Assembly: GCF_037153975.1 (NCBI RefSeq)
Contig: NZ_JBBAYJ010000002.1
Location: 1-64,000 of the forward strand
DNA length: 64,000 nt
Direction of reading: 5' to 3'
Source: Aquipuribacter sp. SD81
GTDB taxonomy: Bacteria > Actinomycetota > Actinomycetes > Actinomycetales > JBBAYJ01
In this document: positions 32,852 through 41,628 of the stretch, one piece after another
Numbering within the stretch: position 1 is the first letter of the stretch
How the letters are laid out: every line of letters begins with the position of its first letter
Notes under the pieces: generated by a model
Databases searched by the model: none
Told to the model about the DNA's origin: nothing
The model's input: only the letters and a program-made list of their open reading frames with translations
Made by a program: the position numbers and the translations under genes

Positions 32852-34009
32852 GTGACAGCACGGTCCCGCTCCCTCGCCCCCGCCGTCGCGCTCCTCGCCG
32901 CGGCTGCCCTCGGGGTCGCCGCCTGCGGCGGCTCCGACGACACCACGTCCGCCGACGACGCCGCGTCCGGCGGTGCGACCGAGGCGGGTGGCGGCGGCGA
33001 CGGCGAGCTGACGCCGGTCAGCCTGCAGCTGCAGTGGTTCGCGCAGGCGCAGTTCGCCGGCTACTACGCCGCTCTCGAGGAGGGCTTCTACGAGGAGGAG
33101 GGGCTCGACGTCGAGATCATCGAGGGGGCCGTCGACATCGTGCCCCAGCAGGTGGTCGCCACCGGCGGCGCCGACTTCGGCATCGCGTGGGTGCCCAAGG
33201 CGCTCGTGTCCAACACCGAGGGCGCGGGTCTGGTGAACGTCGGCCAGGTGTTCCAGCGCTCGGGGACGCTCATGGTGTCGTGGGCCGACTCCGGCATCAC
33301 GTCCCCCGCCGACTGGGCGGGCCGGACGGTCGGCAACTGGGGCTTCGGCAACGAGTACGAGCTCACCGCCGCCATCGAGCAGGAGGGCGTGGAGGACGTC
33401 GAGCTGGTCGCCCAGAACTTCGACATGGAGGGCCTGCTGAGCCGCGACCTCGACGCGGCCGAGGCGATGATCTACAACGAGTACGCCCAGCTGCTGGAGG
33501 CCGTCGACCCCGAGACCGGCGAGCTGTACCAGCCGGAGGACTTCACCGTCATCGACTTCAACGACGTGGGCACCGCCATGCTGCAGGACTCCCTGTGGGT
33601 CACGGAGGACTACGCCGCGGAGAACGGGGAGACCATCGAGGCGTTCCTGCGCGGCACCTTCCGCGGCTGGATCTTCTGCCGTGACAACCCCGACGCGTGC
33701 GTCGAGCACGTGCTGGCGGCCGGGCCGACGCTCGGCACGAGCCACCAGGCGTGGCAGATGAACGAGGTGAACGCGCTCGTCTGGCCTTCCCCGGAGGGCA
33801 TCGGCGTCATGGACCAGGCGCAGTGGCAGCAGACGGTCGAGGTCGCGACGAGCCAGATCCCCGAGCTGGAGGGCGCCGAGGTCGACGACTCCGCCTACGA
33901 CTCCTCCTTCGCCGAGAACGCGGTCGCCGCGCTCGAGGAGGAGGGCCTCGACGTCACGGGCGAAGGCTTCGAGAAGAGCGAGGTGGAGCTGGAGGAGGGC
34001 GGCGTCTAG
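32852..34009 (+). CDS. ABC transporter substrate-binding lipoprotein (NMT1/THI5-like)
   Basis: A 385-residue exported lipoprotein. Residues 1-25 end in the lipobox LGVAACGG (Cys25). A Gly/Asp/Ala linker follows, then an NMT1/THI5-like periplasmic-binding fold: LQLQWFAQAQFAGYYAALEEGFYEEEGLDVEI, VPQQVVATGGADFGIAWVPKAL and WVTEDYAAENGETIEAFL. This fold binds hydroxymethylpyrimidine-like compounds in thiamine uptake and related ligands elsewhere. In actinobacteria it accompanies pyrimidine/hydantoin catabolic genes, as here. The GTG start is 5 bp after AGGAGG. The acidic C terminus (EVELEEGG) is unremarkable. The ligand is inferred from context only. Confidence 0.9.
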   Translation: MTARSRSLAPAVALLAAAALGVAACGGSDDTTSADDAASGGATEAGGGGDGELTPVSLQLQWFAQAQFAGYYAALEEGFYEEEGLDVEIIEGAVDIVPQQVVATGGADFGIAWVPKALVSNTEGAGLVNVGQVFQRSGTLMVSWADSGITSPADWAGRTVGNWGFGNEYELTAAIEQEGVEDVELVAQNFDMEGLLSRDLDAAEAMIYNEYAQLLEAVDPETGELYQPEDFTVIDFNDVGTAMLQDSLWVTEDYAAENGETIEAFLRGTFRGWIFCRDNPDACVEHVLAAGPTLGTSHQAWQMNEVNALVWPSPEGIGVMDQAQWQQTVEVATSQIPELEGAEVDDSAYDSSFAENAVAALEEEGLDVTGEGFEKSEVELEEGGV

Positions 34010-34359
34010 GGCGTCCGCTCACCCGGCCGACGCGCGACGGCCCCTGTCCTGCCGGGCGGGGGTCGTCGTGCGTAGTGCCTCGTGCTCGTCCCGAGACGCG
34101 GGCGGCGCCCCCGGGCGGCGCGCAGGACCGCGTACGCCGTCAGCGCAGCGAGGCACCAGAGGAGGAGCAGGCCCGGGACCGCGTCAGCGGCGAGGCCACC
34201 GCGGACCGCCTGTCCGATCACTATCCCGAGCGTCGGCGCCAGCGCGAGCAGCAGCGAGGCGACCAGGGGTCGCGTCGAGAACAGGTTGTGGCGCCTCTCC
34301 GACGGCATCGGCCCGCTCAGCCGGCCGCCGCCGTGCGGCGTGTCGCGGTCGACGGTCAC
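34006..34359 (-). CDS. Small membrane protein of unknown function
   Basis: A 117-residue protein with two hydrophobic helices (PLVASLLLALAPTLGIVIG and PGLLLLWCLAALTAYAVL) between hydrophilic, Arg-rich ends. GGGGGGAA lies 6 bp before the GTG. Its stop overlaps the end of the substrate-binding gene by 4 bp on the opposite strand. I do not recognise a family. The in-frame upstream extension to 34605 was rejected because it crosses a terminator hairpin. Confidence 0.5.
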   Translation of the reverse strand: MTVDRDTPHGGGRLSGPMPSERRHNLFSTRPLVASLLLALAPTLGIVIGQAVRGGLAADAVPGLLLLWCLAALTAYAVLRAARGRRPRLGTSTRHYARRPPPGRTGAVARRPGERTP

Positions 34360-34455
34360 CGGTTCCCCCCGTCGTGGCTCGTTCCGTACCCGACCCTCAC
34401 AGGGTCGGCCGGCACGCGCAACGTCGTCCCCGCTCGTCCCGGCCCGGACGCACAC

Positions 34456-34485
34456 AGGCCCCCCGCCCTTCCGGGCGGGGGGCCT
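34456..34485 (-). terminator. Strong hairpin terminator of the subtilase gene
   Basis: AGGCCCCCCGCCC pairs perfectly over 13 bp with GGGCGGGGGGCCT across the loop TTCC, 33 bp beyond the subtilase stop. No U tract. Nothing else is seen in the gap to the small membrane gene. Confidence 0.75.
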
Positions 34486-34517
34486 GCTGCCGTAGCGGTC
34501 GTGCTCGGCCCGGTGCG

Positions 34518-37500
34518 TCAGTCGATCGACACGATGGTGGGCGCGAGCGCCCCCTCGTAGCCGACCCACCCGAGGTACGGCGTGCCGTCCTCGAGGCCCG
34601 ACCACGTCAGGTCGAAGGAGGTGGGCTCCCCGGCCGTCACGTCGAGCGGGTTCGGCACGGCGGTGAGGTCGCCCAGGGTGGTCTGCGGCGTCACGGCGTA
34701 CGTCGTGAAGTCGAAGGCCTCCGCGTCGGACCCGGGCGCGTTCGCGTAGTTGTTGACCACCGAGTAGTACGTGCCCGGCACCGGGTCGAGCAGGTCGACC
34801 CGCTCGTCGGCCGCACCGGTCGCCGACTGCCCGGCCAGCGCGACGATCGCGTTGCCCGCGGCGTTGAGGCGGTAGACCGTGAGGTCGAGGTCCGCGTCGT
34901 CGTCGGCCGCATCGAGGTCGAAGCGGGCGAACGACGTGCCCTCCGGGACGGTCGTGAAGACGTACCGGTTGGCGCCCTGCGGGAAGGTCCCCGACAGGAC
35001 CGTGCCCTCGGCGAGGCCGGCGGTCTCCAGCGGCAGGCTGCCGGTGAAGCCCGGCGTGATGCCCACCTCGACGGAGCCGTCGGCCACGTCGGCGGTCACC
35101 TCGGCCGGCGCCGCGACCGACACCGGGCGCAGGGCGACCGGCATGCGGACCGTCGTCGGGCCCTCGAGCGTGATGAAGCCCGTCGCGAAGGACGCGAGCT
35201 CGGCGTCGGTGCGCGTGAAGGTGAAGTCGACGCTCGTCGAGCGACGCCCGGAGGCGTCACCGCGGACGGTGTCGACCGAGGTCGTCACGTCGAAGCCGGG
35301 CACGTCGACCGAGACGTCCCACGTGCCGGCCTGGAGGGCGCGGAACGTGCGGGTCACGGTCTGCGGGCCGGCCTGCTGGCCGATCGCGACGGAGGGGTAG
35401 TTGAGGTCGCTCGCGGCGATCGGCTCGTACTCCTCGCCGGGCGCGCCCAGCTGCAGGCCCTGGCCGGCGTAGAAGCGGGCCCAGTCCTCCTCGTCCGCCT
35501 CGAGCACGAGGCCCGGGGTGAACATCTGGTCCGGGTCGACGAAGCCGGCACCCTGGACGAACGGGTCGGTCTCGGTGCTGCCGTCCGCCTCGACGATGTC
35601 GTCGGCGGTCGTCATCATCGCCGACTTCACCGCGCTCGGGTGCCACAGCGGGTTCTCGCCGAGGATGAGCGCGCCGAGACCGGCGATGTGCGGCCCGGAC
35701 ATCGAGGTGCCGGAGATCGCGTTGAAGTCGTTGCCGTTGTTCGGGCCGGGGGCCACGGCGGCGACGACGGCGACGCCGGGGGCGACGATGTCGGGCTTGA
35801 TGATGTCGCTGCGCGAGGCGAGCGACGGCCCGCGCGAGGAGAACCCGGCGATCTGCGGGATCGGGGTGGGCTCGCCGCCGGTGGTGTCACCGGGCTCGAA
35901 GGCGACGGTGGGGGCGTCGGCGGACCCGACGTACTCCTTGATCTCCGCGCCCTTGACCTCGTCCACGTGGACCGTCGGGATGGTGTGGTAGTCGGGGTCG
36001 AGGCTGCCCTCGGTGACGTTCGCGAGGACCGTGCCGACGCCGCCGGCCTGGGCGACCGCGAGCGACTTGTCGACGCGGGCGATGACGCCGCGGTCGCAGA
36101 CCACGACGTTGCCCTCGACGAGGGCGGGGTCGAGCGTGCCGGGGGTGCACAGGCTCGCCTGCACCGGGTCGGCTCCGGCGAGGGCGACCTCGCTCGACAG
36201 CACGGCCGGCGTGGGGGCCAGCGGGGCGGTGATGACGCTCGCGCCGAGGTACTTCGCGCCGTTGCCGAGCACGACCGTGCCCTCGTCGCGCTTGAACGTG
36301 GTCGCGCCGACGGTGGTCACCCACGGGCTGTTGTGCGCCGTGGTCGACTCGTTGGGGCCGGAGTTGCCGGCCGAGGCGGCGACGAAGACACCGGCGTTCG
36401 CGGCGTTGTAGAAGGCGAGCTCGACCGCGTCGACGACCGTCGTCGTCGTGCCGGAGATCGAGTAGTTGATGACGTCGACTCCGTCGACGACCGCCTGCTC
36501 GATCGCGCTGATGGAGTCGGCGGTGTAGCAGCCGCCGGTGTCGGGGTCGTCGTCCTCCCAGCAGACCTTGTAGACGGCGAGCTTGGCGCCCGGCGCCATG
36601 CCGGACCCCTCGCCGAGCTCGTTGCCGTCGACGGACATCGCGACGCCGTCGTTGCCCGCGGCCGTCGAGGCGGTGTGGCTGCCGTGGCCGTCGCCGTCGC
36701 GGGTGGAGACGAACTCGTGCTCGCCGCGGTTCTCCTCGTCGACGCTCGCGAGGAAGGAGTCGGCGAAGTAGCGGGCGGTGATGAGCTTGTCGTTGCACAG
36801 GTCGGCGCTGTCCCAGCCCTCGCCGAGCTCGCACTCGCCGCGGAAGACCGTGCGGTCGCCCTTGAGCATGTAGATCTCGCCGTCGCGGGTCCGGAACGGC
36901 TTCCCGACCAGCGGGTTGCGGCCGACGACACGGCCCTTGCCGTCCGTGCGCAGGCCGCTGCCCGTACGGAGCCGGTCACCGGCGAACGACGGGTTCTCCG
37001 GCCAGACACCCGAGTCGAGCACGCCGACGACGACGCCCTCACCCGCGGCGTCGGTGCCGCCGAGCTCGTCCCACACGCCGCCCTCGCCCGTCAGGCCGAG
37101 GAACTCCGGGGACTGCACGGTGTCGAGGGAGCGGACCTCGTTGGGCAGGACCGCGGTGACGCCGGGGAGGCCCGCGAGCTTCGTCGCCTGCGCGCCCTCC
37201 AGCTCGGCCGCGAAGCCGTTGAAGGCGACCTGGTAGGTGTAGGTGGGTTTGGCGTCGACCTCGTCGAGCAGCTCGGCCTGCTGGTCGGCGAGCCGGCCGG
37301 CGTAGCGGCGGACGTCGCGTCCGGTGACGTCGACGGCCTCGCCCTCGCGCGGCTTCGTTGCGGCGAAGCCGGGGATGCTGCCGTCGTAGGAGGCGACGGC
37401 GGGGTCGTCGAGGAGGACGACGTAGCTGCCGTCGTCGTACGGGAGGGGCGCGGCGGACGCGGGGGTGCTCGCGACCACGGCGGCGCCGGCGACGGCGGTG

Positions 37501-37553
37501 GCCGTCGCGACGAGGCAGGCGACGGCGCGCCTGCCCGTGGGAGTTCCTGTCAC
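34518..37553 (-). CDS. Secreted subtilisin-like serine protease (S8) with PA and C-terminal beta domains
   Basis: A 1011-residue exported protease. The signal peptide is at residues 1-36 (AVACLVATATAVAGAAVV ... ASA|APL). An inhibitor-I9-like prodomain runs about 45-150 (YVVLLDDPAVASYDG ... FNGFAAEL). In the catalytic domain, Asp is in GVLDSGVW (about 180), His in DGHGSHTAS (about 292) and Ser in GTSMSGPHIAG (about 616). A PA insert (about 430-540) lies between His and Ser, as in cucumisin-type subtilases. After the protease come an Fn3-like domain and a pre-peptidase C-terminal-like segment (DADLDLTVYRLN). It digests proteins outside the cell. The GTG is preceded by GAGGAG; a start 66 bp upstream lacks a proper signal peptide. 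Confidence 0.93.
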   Translation of the reverse strand: MTGTPTGRRAVACLVATATAVAGAAVVASTPASAAPLPYDDGSYVVLLDDPAVASYDGSIPGFAATKPREGEAVDVTGRDVRRYAGRLADQQAELLDEVDAKPTYTYQVAFNGFAAELEGAQATKLAGLPGVTAVLPNEVRSLDTVQSPEFLGLTGEGGVWDELGGTDAAGEGVVVGVLDSGVWPENPSFAGDRLRTGSGLRTDGKGRVVGRNPLVGKPFRTRDGEIYMLKGDRTVFRGECELGEGWDSADLCNDKLITARYFADSFLASVDEENRGEHEFVSTRDGDGHGSHTASTAAGNDGVAMSVDGNELGEGSGMAPGAKLAVYKVCWEDDDPDTGGCYTADSISAIEQAVVDGVDVINYSISGTTTTVVDAVELAFYNAANAGVFVAASAGNSGPNESTTAHNSPWVTTVGATTFKRDEGTVVLGNGAKYLGASVITAPLAPTPAVLSSEVALAGADPVQASLCTPGTLDPALVEGNVVVCDRGVIARVDKSLAVAQAGGVGTVLANVTEGSLDPDYHTIPTVHVDEVKGAEIKEYVGSADAPTVAFEPGDTTGGEPTPIPQIAGFSSRGPSLASRSDIIKPDIVAPGVAVVAAVAPGPNNGNDFNAISGTSMSGPHIAGLGALILGENPLWHPSAVKSAMMTTADDIVEADGSTETDPFVQGAGFVDPDQMFTPGLVLEADEEDWARFYAGQGLQLGAPGEEYEPIAASDLNYPSVAIGQQAGPQTVTRTFRALQAGTWDVSVDVPGFDVTTSVDTVRGDASGRRSTSVDFTFTRTDAELASFATGFITLEGPTTVRMPVALRPVSVAAPAEVTADVADGSVEVGITPGFTGSLPLETAGLAEGTVLSGTFPQGANRYVFTTVPEGTSFARFDLDAADDDADLDLTVYRLNAAGNAIVALAGQSATGAADERVDLLDPVPGTYYSVVNNYANAPGSDAEAFDFTTYAVTPQTTLGDLTAVPNPLDVTAGEPTSFDLTWSGLEDGTPYLGWVGYEGALAPTIVSID

Positions 37554-37877
37554 GGTGGGTGTCTCCTCGTGGAGGGAGGCGCGCAGCAGAGCGCGCGGGA
37601 CCTCCGCACCTTTTGTCACCGATCGTTCGGCGTCAAGAAGTCAGGCTCAGCAGTTACACGCTCGTTATGTCGACGTGACTGTCGGTGAGCGGGTGACGGT
37701 TGAACGACCGAACCAGGACAAAGCGCCCAGCAGCGGCGACGGTTCGGTGAACAACGCCTGGACAAGGTGAGTACCTACCGGTCGGTAGTCACGATACGTC
37801 ACCGACGGTGTGCGTCGGTTGTCCCGCGCTGGCGGTCACGTCTTGTGTTCGAACACGTGTTCGAGTAGTGTGTCTGC
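37554..37877. promoter_or_regulatory. Divergent intergenic region between subtilase and DUF222-HNH genes
   Basis: A 324-bp gap of visibly lower GC than its surroundings. It holds the subtilase leader, a CTACCG-GT-CGGTAG palindrome at 37775-37788 that resembles a TetR-type operator, and the LexA box and leaderless promoter of the HNH gene. No coding potential was seen in it. Confidence 0.5.
37849..37864 (+). promoter_or_regulatory. LexA (SOS) box before DUF222-HNH gene
   Basis: TCGAACACGTGTTCGA is a perfect 16-bp palindrome that fits the actinobacterial SOS box TCGAAC-N4-GTTCGA exactly. It lies next to a TAGTGT -10 box at 37866-37871, which is 6 bp before ATG 37878, so bound LexA would block a leaderless promoter. 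The same 16 bases recur at 61038-61053 before the second DUF222-HNH gene. Confidence 0.9.
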
Positions 37878-39275
37878 ATGGCGGCGTTGGTGGTGGAGGT
37901 CCCTCGCTGGGATCCGCTGCCGGTGCGCCTGGCGTCGGCGGGGGCCGCGTTGGACGGGCTGGTGGAGCAGATCGAGCACGTGCAGGCGGCTGGTGCGGGT
38001 GTGCCGCAGGTCGCGGCTCGGCTGCGTGAGGTGGACCGGTTGATCACGCGGTGGCAGGCGGTGCGGCTGGCGCTGGTGCGGGCCGCGGACACCGCCGACG
38101 TCGCGTCGGGTTCGGGTGCGTCGGGGACGTCGGCGTGGCTGGCGGGCCGCTCGAAGACCAGCGGCGCCGCCGCGGCCGCCGACGTGGCGCTGGCCGGGGA
38201 CCTCGCGACGTCCCTGCCGGTGACCCGGCAGGCGATGAGCGCCGGGGACGTGCCGCGGGAGTCCGCGGCGGTGATCGCGCGGACGATGCGGGACCTGCCC
38301 GCGGGGTTGTCCGCGGAACGCCGGGCGGCGGTGGAACAACGGCTGGTCGCCCGGGCGCGGGAGGTGTCCCCGGCCGAGCTGCGGCGCCTGGCGGCGCGGG
38401 CGGTCGAGGCGGCGCGGCTGTCGGCGCGGGAGGTCGCCGCGCACGAGGACCGTGTGCAGCGCTCGGAGGAGGAACGCGCGCGGGCTCGGACACGGCTGTC
38501 GTGGCGGGACAACACCGACGGCACCACCGACCTGTGGGCCACCCTGCCCAGCGCCTCCGCCGCGGTGCTGGTGAAGGCGGTGCAGCAGATGACCGCACCC
38601 CGCCGCGCGGGACGAGCCGAGTCGGACGGGCACAGCACCTCGACCGGACAGCAGGCCCCGACCGGGCAGCCGGCCCCGACCGGGCAGCCGGCTTCGACTG
38701 TGAAGCAGCCGGCCCGACCGGCGAGCGCGCAGGAGCGACCGACGGCGCAGGAGCGGGCGAACGAGCGGGGTCTGGCGTTCGCGGACCTGCTGGAGCACCT
38801 GCCGACCGACCGGCTGCACGGCAAGGTCGCCGCCACCGTCGTGGTCACGATGAGCCTCGCCCAGCTGCACGAGGCGACCGGGAACCTCGGCACCGCCCGC
38901 CTGGACACCGGACACGCGGTCTCGGCCGGGCAGGCCCGGCGCCTGGCGTGCGGGGCGGGCGTCGTACCCGCCGTCCTGGGTGGTGCCTCGCTGCCGCTGG
39001 ACCTCGGCCGGGCCGGCCGGTTCTTCACCGAGGCCCACCGCACCGCCCTGGCCACCGTGTACGACACGTGCGCCGCCCGAGACTGCGACCGGCCCTACGC
39101 GTGGACCGAGCTGCACCACGAGGACCCCTGGGCCACCCTCGGCCCCACCGACCTGGCGAAGGCCGTGCCCCTGTGCGGGCACCACCACCGACGCGTCCAC
39201 GACCCCACCTACCAGCACGCCGTCACCACCGACCGCACCGGACGGAAACAGGTCACCTACACCCGGCGGACATAG
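37878..39275 (+). CDS. DUF222 / HNH endonuclease-like protein (13E12-repeat type)
   Basis: A 465-residue protein. Residues about 25-330 form the helical DUF222 domain (VDRLITRWQAVRLALVRAAD ... ELRRLAARAVEAARLS). An in-frame PTGQPA repeat linker lies near 255-280. An HNH domain follows near 405-445: CAARDCDRPYAWTELHHEDPWATL ... LCGHHHRRVHD. HNH folds cut or nick DNA using a divalent metal, but catalysis has not been shown for this family. M. tuberculosis 13E12-repeat proteins belong to it, and several are known LexA targets. The box just upstream predicts SOS induction here too. The start is leaderless. Confidence 0.88.
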   Translation: MAALVVEVPRWDPLPVRLASAGAALDGLVEQIEHVQAAGAGVPQVAARLREVDRLITRWQAVRLALVRAADTADVASGSGASGTSAWLAGRSKTSGAAAAADVALAGDLATSLPVTRQAMSAGDVPRESAAVIARTMRDLPAGLSAERRAAVEQRLVARAREVSPAELRRLAARAVEAARLSAREVAAHEDRVQRSEEERARARTRLSWRDNTDGTTDLWATLPSASAAVLVKAVQQMTAPRRAGRAESDGHSTSTGQQAPTGQPAPTGQPASTVKQPARPASAQERPTAQERANERGLAFADLLEHLPTDRLHGKVAATVVVTMSLAQLHEATGNLGTARLDTGHAVSAGQARRLACGAGVVPAVLGGASLPLDLGRAGRFFTEAHRTALATVYDTCAARDCDRPYAWTELHHEDPWATLGPTDLAKAVPLCGHHHRRVHDPTYQHAVTTDRTGRKQVTYTRRT

Positions 39276-39336
39276 GCGGGATGACGCGACGTGCGACGAG
39301 GTTTGGTCCCGCCGGCGGCGGGTAGTGCTCCGGTAC

Positions 39337-39404
39337 GCGGTGGGGACCGCGGGTCAGGGTCACAGGAGCGCAGGGGTTGTTGTGAAGGTCCCGGTCCCCA
39401 CCGC
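39337..39404. repeat. 13-bp inverted repeat in the gap after the HNH gene
   Basis: GCGGTGGGGACCG at 39337-39349 is exactly complementary to CGGTCCCCACCGC at 39392-39404, with a 42-nt loop. It could be a terminator or an mRNA leader structure of the gene at 39486. No gene is seen in the 210-bp gap. Confidence 0.6.
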
Positions 39405-39485
39405 AGTCACGTCCGGAGGGACCGCCCTCCGTCCGCTGGCGGGTGTCCGAGCGGTGCCCCACTCTTCAGCCGTGAGGCTCCCGTG

Positions 39486-40070
39486 GTGATCCCGAGACCG
39501 GACCGTCTGCTCGCCGACGTGGTCGGTTCCGCGGCCGACCTGGTGCAGACCGCGGTCGGGCTGGTCGGCCGGGCCGACACGCTGCTGACGCGCATCGACG
39601 CGCTCGTCGCGCGCGCCGAGGCCGTCCTGGCCCGCGCGGAGTCGGCGGCCGCGGCGGCGGAGTCCGCGGTCGAACGCGTCGGCGCGGTGACCGCCCACGC
39701 GCAGGAGCAGGTGGACCTCGTCCGCCGGGTCACCGGCAAGGCCGACCGGGTCGCGTCCGCCGCGAGCGGGGCGGTGCAGCGCGGCACGGCGCTCGTGGAC
39801 CAGGTGGAGCCGATCGCCGCGGAGGCGCTGCCGGTCGCCCGCCGGCTCGTCGGCTCCATCGACACCGACGAGGTCGACGCGGCGGTCGCCGTCGTCGACC
39901 GCCTGCCCACCGTCCTGGCGGGACTGGACGGCGACCTGCTGCCGGTCATGCGGCGGCTCGAGCAGGTCGGCCCCGACGTCCACGCGCTGCTGGAGACCGT
40001 CGACGACCTGCGCCGTCTCGTCGAGGGCCTGCCCGGCATGGGGCTCCTGCGCCGCCGCGACGACGACTGA
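39486..40070 (+). CDS. Ala-rich helical protein of unknown function
   Basis: A 194-residue protein made almost entirely of amphipathic, Ala/Val-rich heptads (LLTRIDALVARAEAVLARAES ...), suggesting a long coiled coil or phasin-like bundle. The ending DLRRLVEGLPGMGLLRRR, with QVGPDVHALLETVDDL before it, is a pattern I associate with a conserved actinobacterial hypothetical family of unknown role. There is no signal peptide or true membrane helix. The start is one of two adjacent GTG codons (39483 or 39486). It is convergent with the topoisomerase gene, 9 bp apart. Confidence 0.7.
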   Translation: MIPRPDRLLADVVGSAADLVQTAVGLVGRADTLLTRIDALVARAEAVLARAESAAAAAESAVERVGAVTAHAQEQVDLVRRVTGKADRVASAASGAVQRGTALVDQVEPIAAEALPVARRLVGSIDTDEVDAAVAVVDRLPTVLAGLDGDLLPVMRRLEQVGPDVHALLETVDDLRRLVEGLPGMGLLRRRDDD

Positions 40071-40079
40071 GCGGGGCCG

Positions 40080-41225
40080 TCAGGCCGCGCCGCGCGAGCG
40101 GTCGCGGCGCCGGGCCGCCGGTCCCTTCGCCACCTGGCGCGCCGTGCGCTGCAGCCGCACCTGCGCCTTGAGCGGCGGCAGGGTGAGCAGCTCCAGCACC
40201 GCGCGCTCGAGCGCGTCCTGCGCGTCCTCGGTCCGCTCCCCCGGCGCGACGTCGGCGCTGCCCTCGGCCCCCAGCGCCGTGACGACCGGGGCGATGCTGA
40301 TGCCGTCCTCCCACAGGTCGACGACCCGCGGGTCCACGTACGACGCGCGCGCGACGCTCGGGGTGTTGCCGAGGTGCTCCGAGACCTCCCGCATGACCGC
40401 GGTGACCGTCCGCGCCCGCCGGGTCCGCGACAGGTCCTCGGCGGGGCCCGCGTCGGCGAGCGCGCGGGCCGCGAGCACGGTCGCGTGCCACGTGCGGAAG
40501 TCCTTCGCCGTGGTGTCCGGCCCGACGACCTCCTGCACGTAGTCGTTGACGTCGCCGCTCGTCACGTCGCGCCAGCGCGTGCGGCCGCCCTCGACGGTCC
40601 GCCACGCCAGCAGCTCCTCGCTGCGGTCGCGCCGGCGCTTGAGGGTGCGGACCACCTCGGCGCACGACTCGTCCTGCAGCACCAGACGGCGGCGCTGGCC
40701 GTGCTTGGCCGTGTAGTCGAACGTGATGCCTTCGTCGGTCACCTTCACGTGCTGCCGCCGCAGCGTCGCGAGCCCGAACGAGCCGTTGTCCGCGGCGTAG
40801 CTCTCGCCGCCGACCCGGAAGAGCCCGAGGTCCAGCAGCCGGAACGCGGCCGCGAGCACGTGCTCGCGCGACATGTCGCCACGCCCCAGGTGGTCCACGA
40901 CGGTGCGTCGCGCCTGGGGCAGCCGTGTGGCGATGTCGAGCACCCGCTGGTGCTTCTCCTCGTCGCGGGCCGCCCGCCACTGCGGGTGGTACAGGTACTG
41001 ACGGCGACCCGCCGCGTCGGTGCCGACGGCCTGCAGGTGGCCGTTGGGCCACGGGCAGATCCACACGTCCTTCCACGCCGGCGGGATGACGAGCCCGGCG
41101 CAGCGCCCGATGACGTCCGGGTCGGTGATGCGGGCCCCGTCGCTGTCGAGGTACACCCAGCCCCGACCGGCCCGGCGCCGGGTGAGACCCGCGCCGGACG
41201 GGGTGGAGCGTCGCAGTCGTGGCAC
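40080..41225 (-). CDS. DNA topoisomerase IB (poxvirus-like)
   Basis: A 381-residue enzyme. The N-terminal beta domain (GWVYLDSDGARITDPD, IPPAWKDVWICPWPNGHLQAVGTDAAGRRQYLYH) and the catalytic domain (KDFRTWHATVLAA, HLGNTPSVARASYVDPRV with the nucleophile Tyr near residue 294) match bacterial type IB topoisomerases. These relax supercoils through a 3'-phosphotyrosyl intermediate. The GTG at 41225 gives VPRLRRS, a usual N terminus; the frame is open further upstream but without conservation. It is divergent from a very small gene. Confidence 0.9.
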   Translation of the reverse strand: MPRLRRSTPSGAGLTRRRAGRGWVYLDSDGARITDPDVIGRCAGLVIPPAWKDVWICPWPNGHLQAVGTDAAGRRQYLYHPQWRAARDEEKHQRVLDIATRLPQARRTVVDHLGRGDMSREHVLAAAFRLLDLGLFRVGGESYAADNGSFGLATLRRQHVKVTDEGITFDYTAKHGQRRRLVLQDESCAEVVRTLKRRRDRSEELLAWRTVEGGRTRWRDVTSGDVNDYVQEVVGPDTTAKDFRTWHATVLAARALADAGPAEDLSRTRRARTVTAVMREVSEHLGNTPSVARASYVDPRVVDLWEDGISIAPVVTALGAEGSADVAPGERTEDAQDALERAVLELLTLPPLKAQVRLQRTARQVAKGPAARRRDRSRGAA

Positions 41226-41399
41226 GGGGTGGCAGTACCCCGGGTCCCCGTTTCGCACGCCTGCGCCCCGGGTACTCGATCGCCGACGCACCCGCACCGC
41301 TCGACGGCACCGTCGGGCGGCGCCGCCCGAGGCTCGACCCGCACCCAGGGCGGGTGCCCGCGGGACGAGCGGACGACAACCAACGCTACGGAGGTCACC

Positions 41400-41567
41400 A
41401 TGCGCGCACGACTGCTCCGCTGGGCCGTCCTGGCCGTCGCGGTCCCCGTGGCCGCCGCCGGGGCCAAGAAGCTCGCCGACGTCGTCGAGGAGCGGCGCGG
41501 TCCCAGCTCGCGGATCGCCCGTGGGATCCGCAAGGCGGCGGAGACGGTCCGTCCGACCAGGCGCTGA
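41400..41567 (+). CDS. Small basic protein with one N-terminal hydrophobic helix
   Basis: A 55-residue peptide beginning MRARLLRWAVLAVAVPVAAAG, then a basic helix ending in RPTRR. GGAGGTCACC sits directly before the ATG, an excellent ribosome-binding site, and a perfect terminator follows 61 bp after the stop. Both support a real gene. The protein looks like a membrane-anchored small actinobacterial protein; the role is unknown. Confidence 0.65.
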   Translation: MRARLLRWAVLAVAVPVAAAGAKKLADVVEERRGPSSRIARGIRKAAETVRPTRR

Positions 41568-41628
41568 CCGCGCCGAGCAGGGGCTGCCGGCTCCGGCGGA
41601 CCCGCCGGGCCCGCGCCCCGGACAGACG

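Noticed and set aside
34068..37688. A 1206-codon plus-strand frame opposite the subtilase
   Set aside because: Antisense shadow of a protease with a full signal peptide and catalytic triad.
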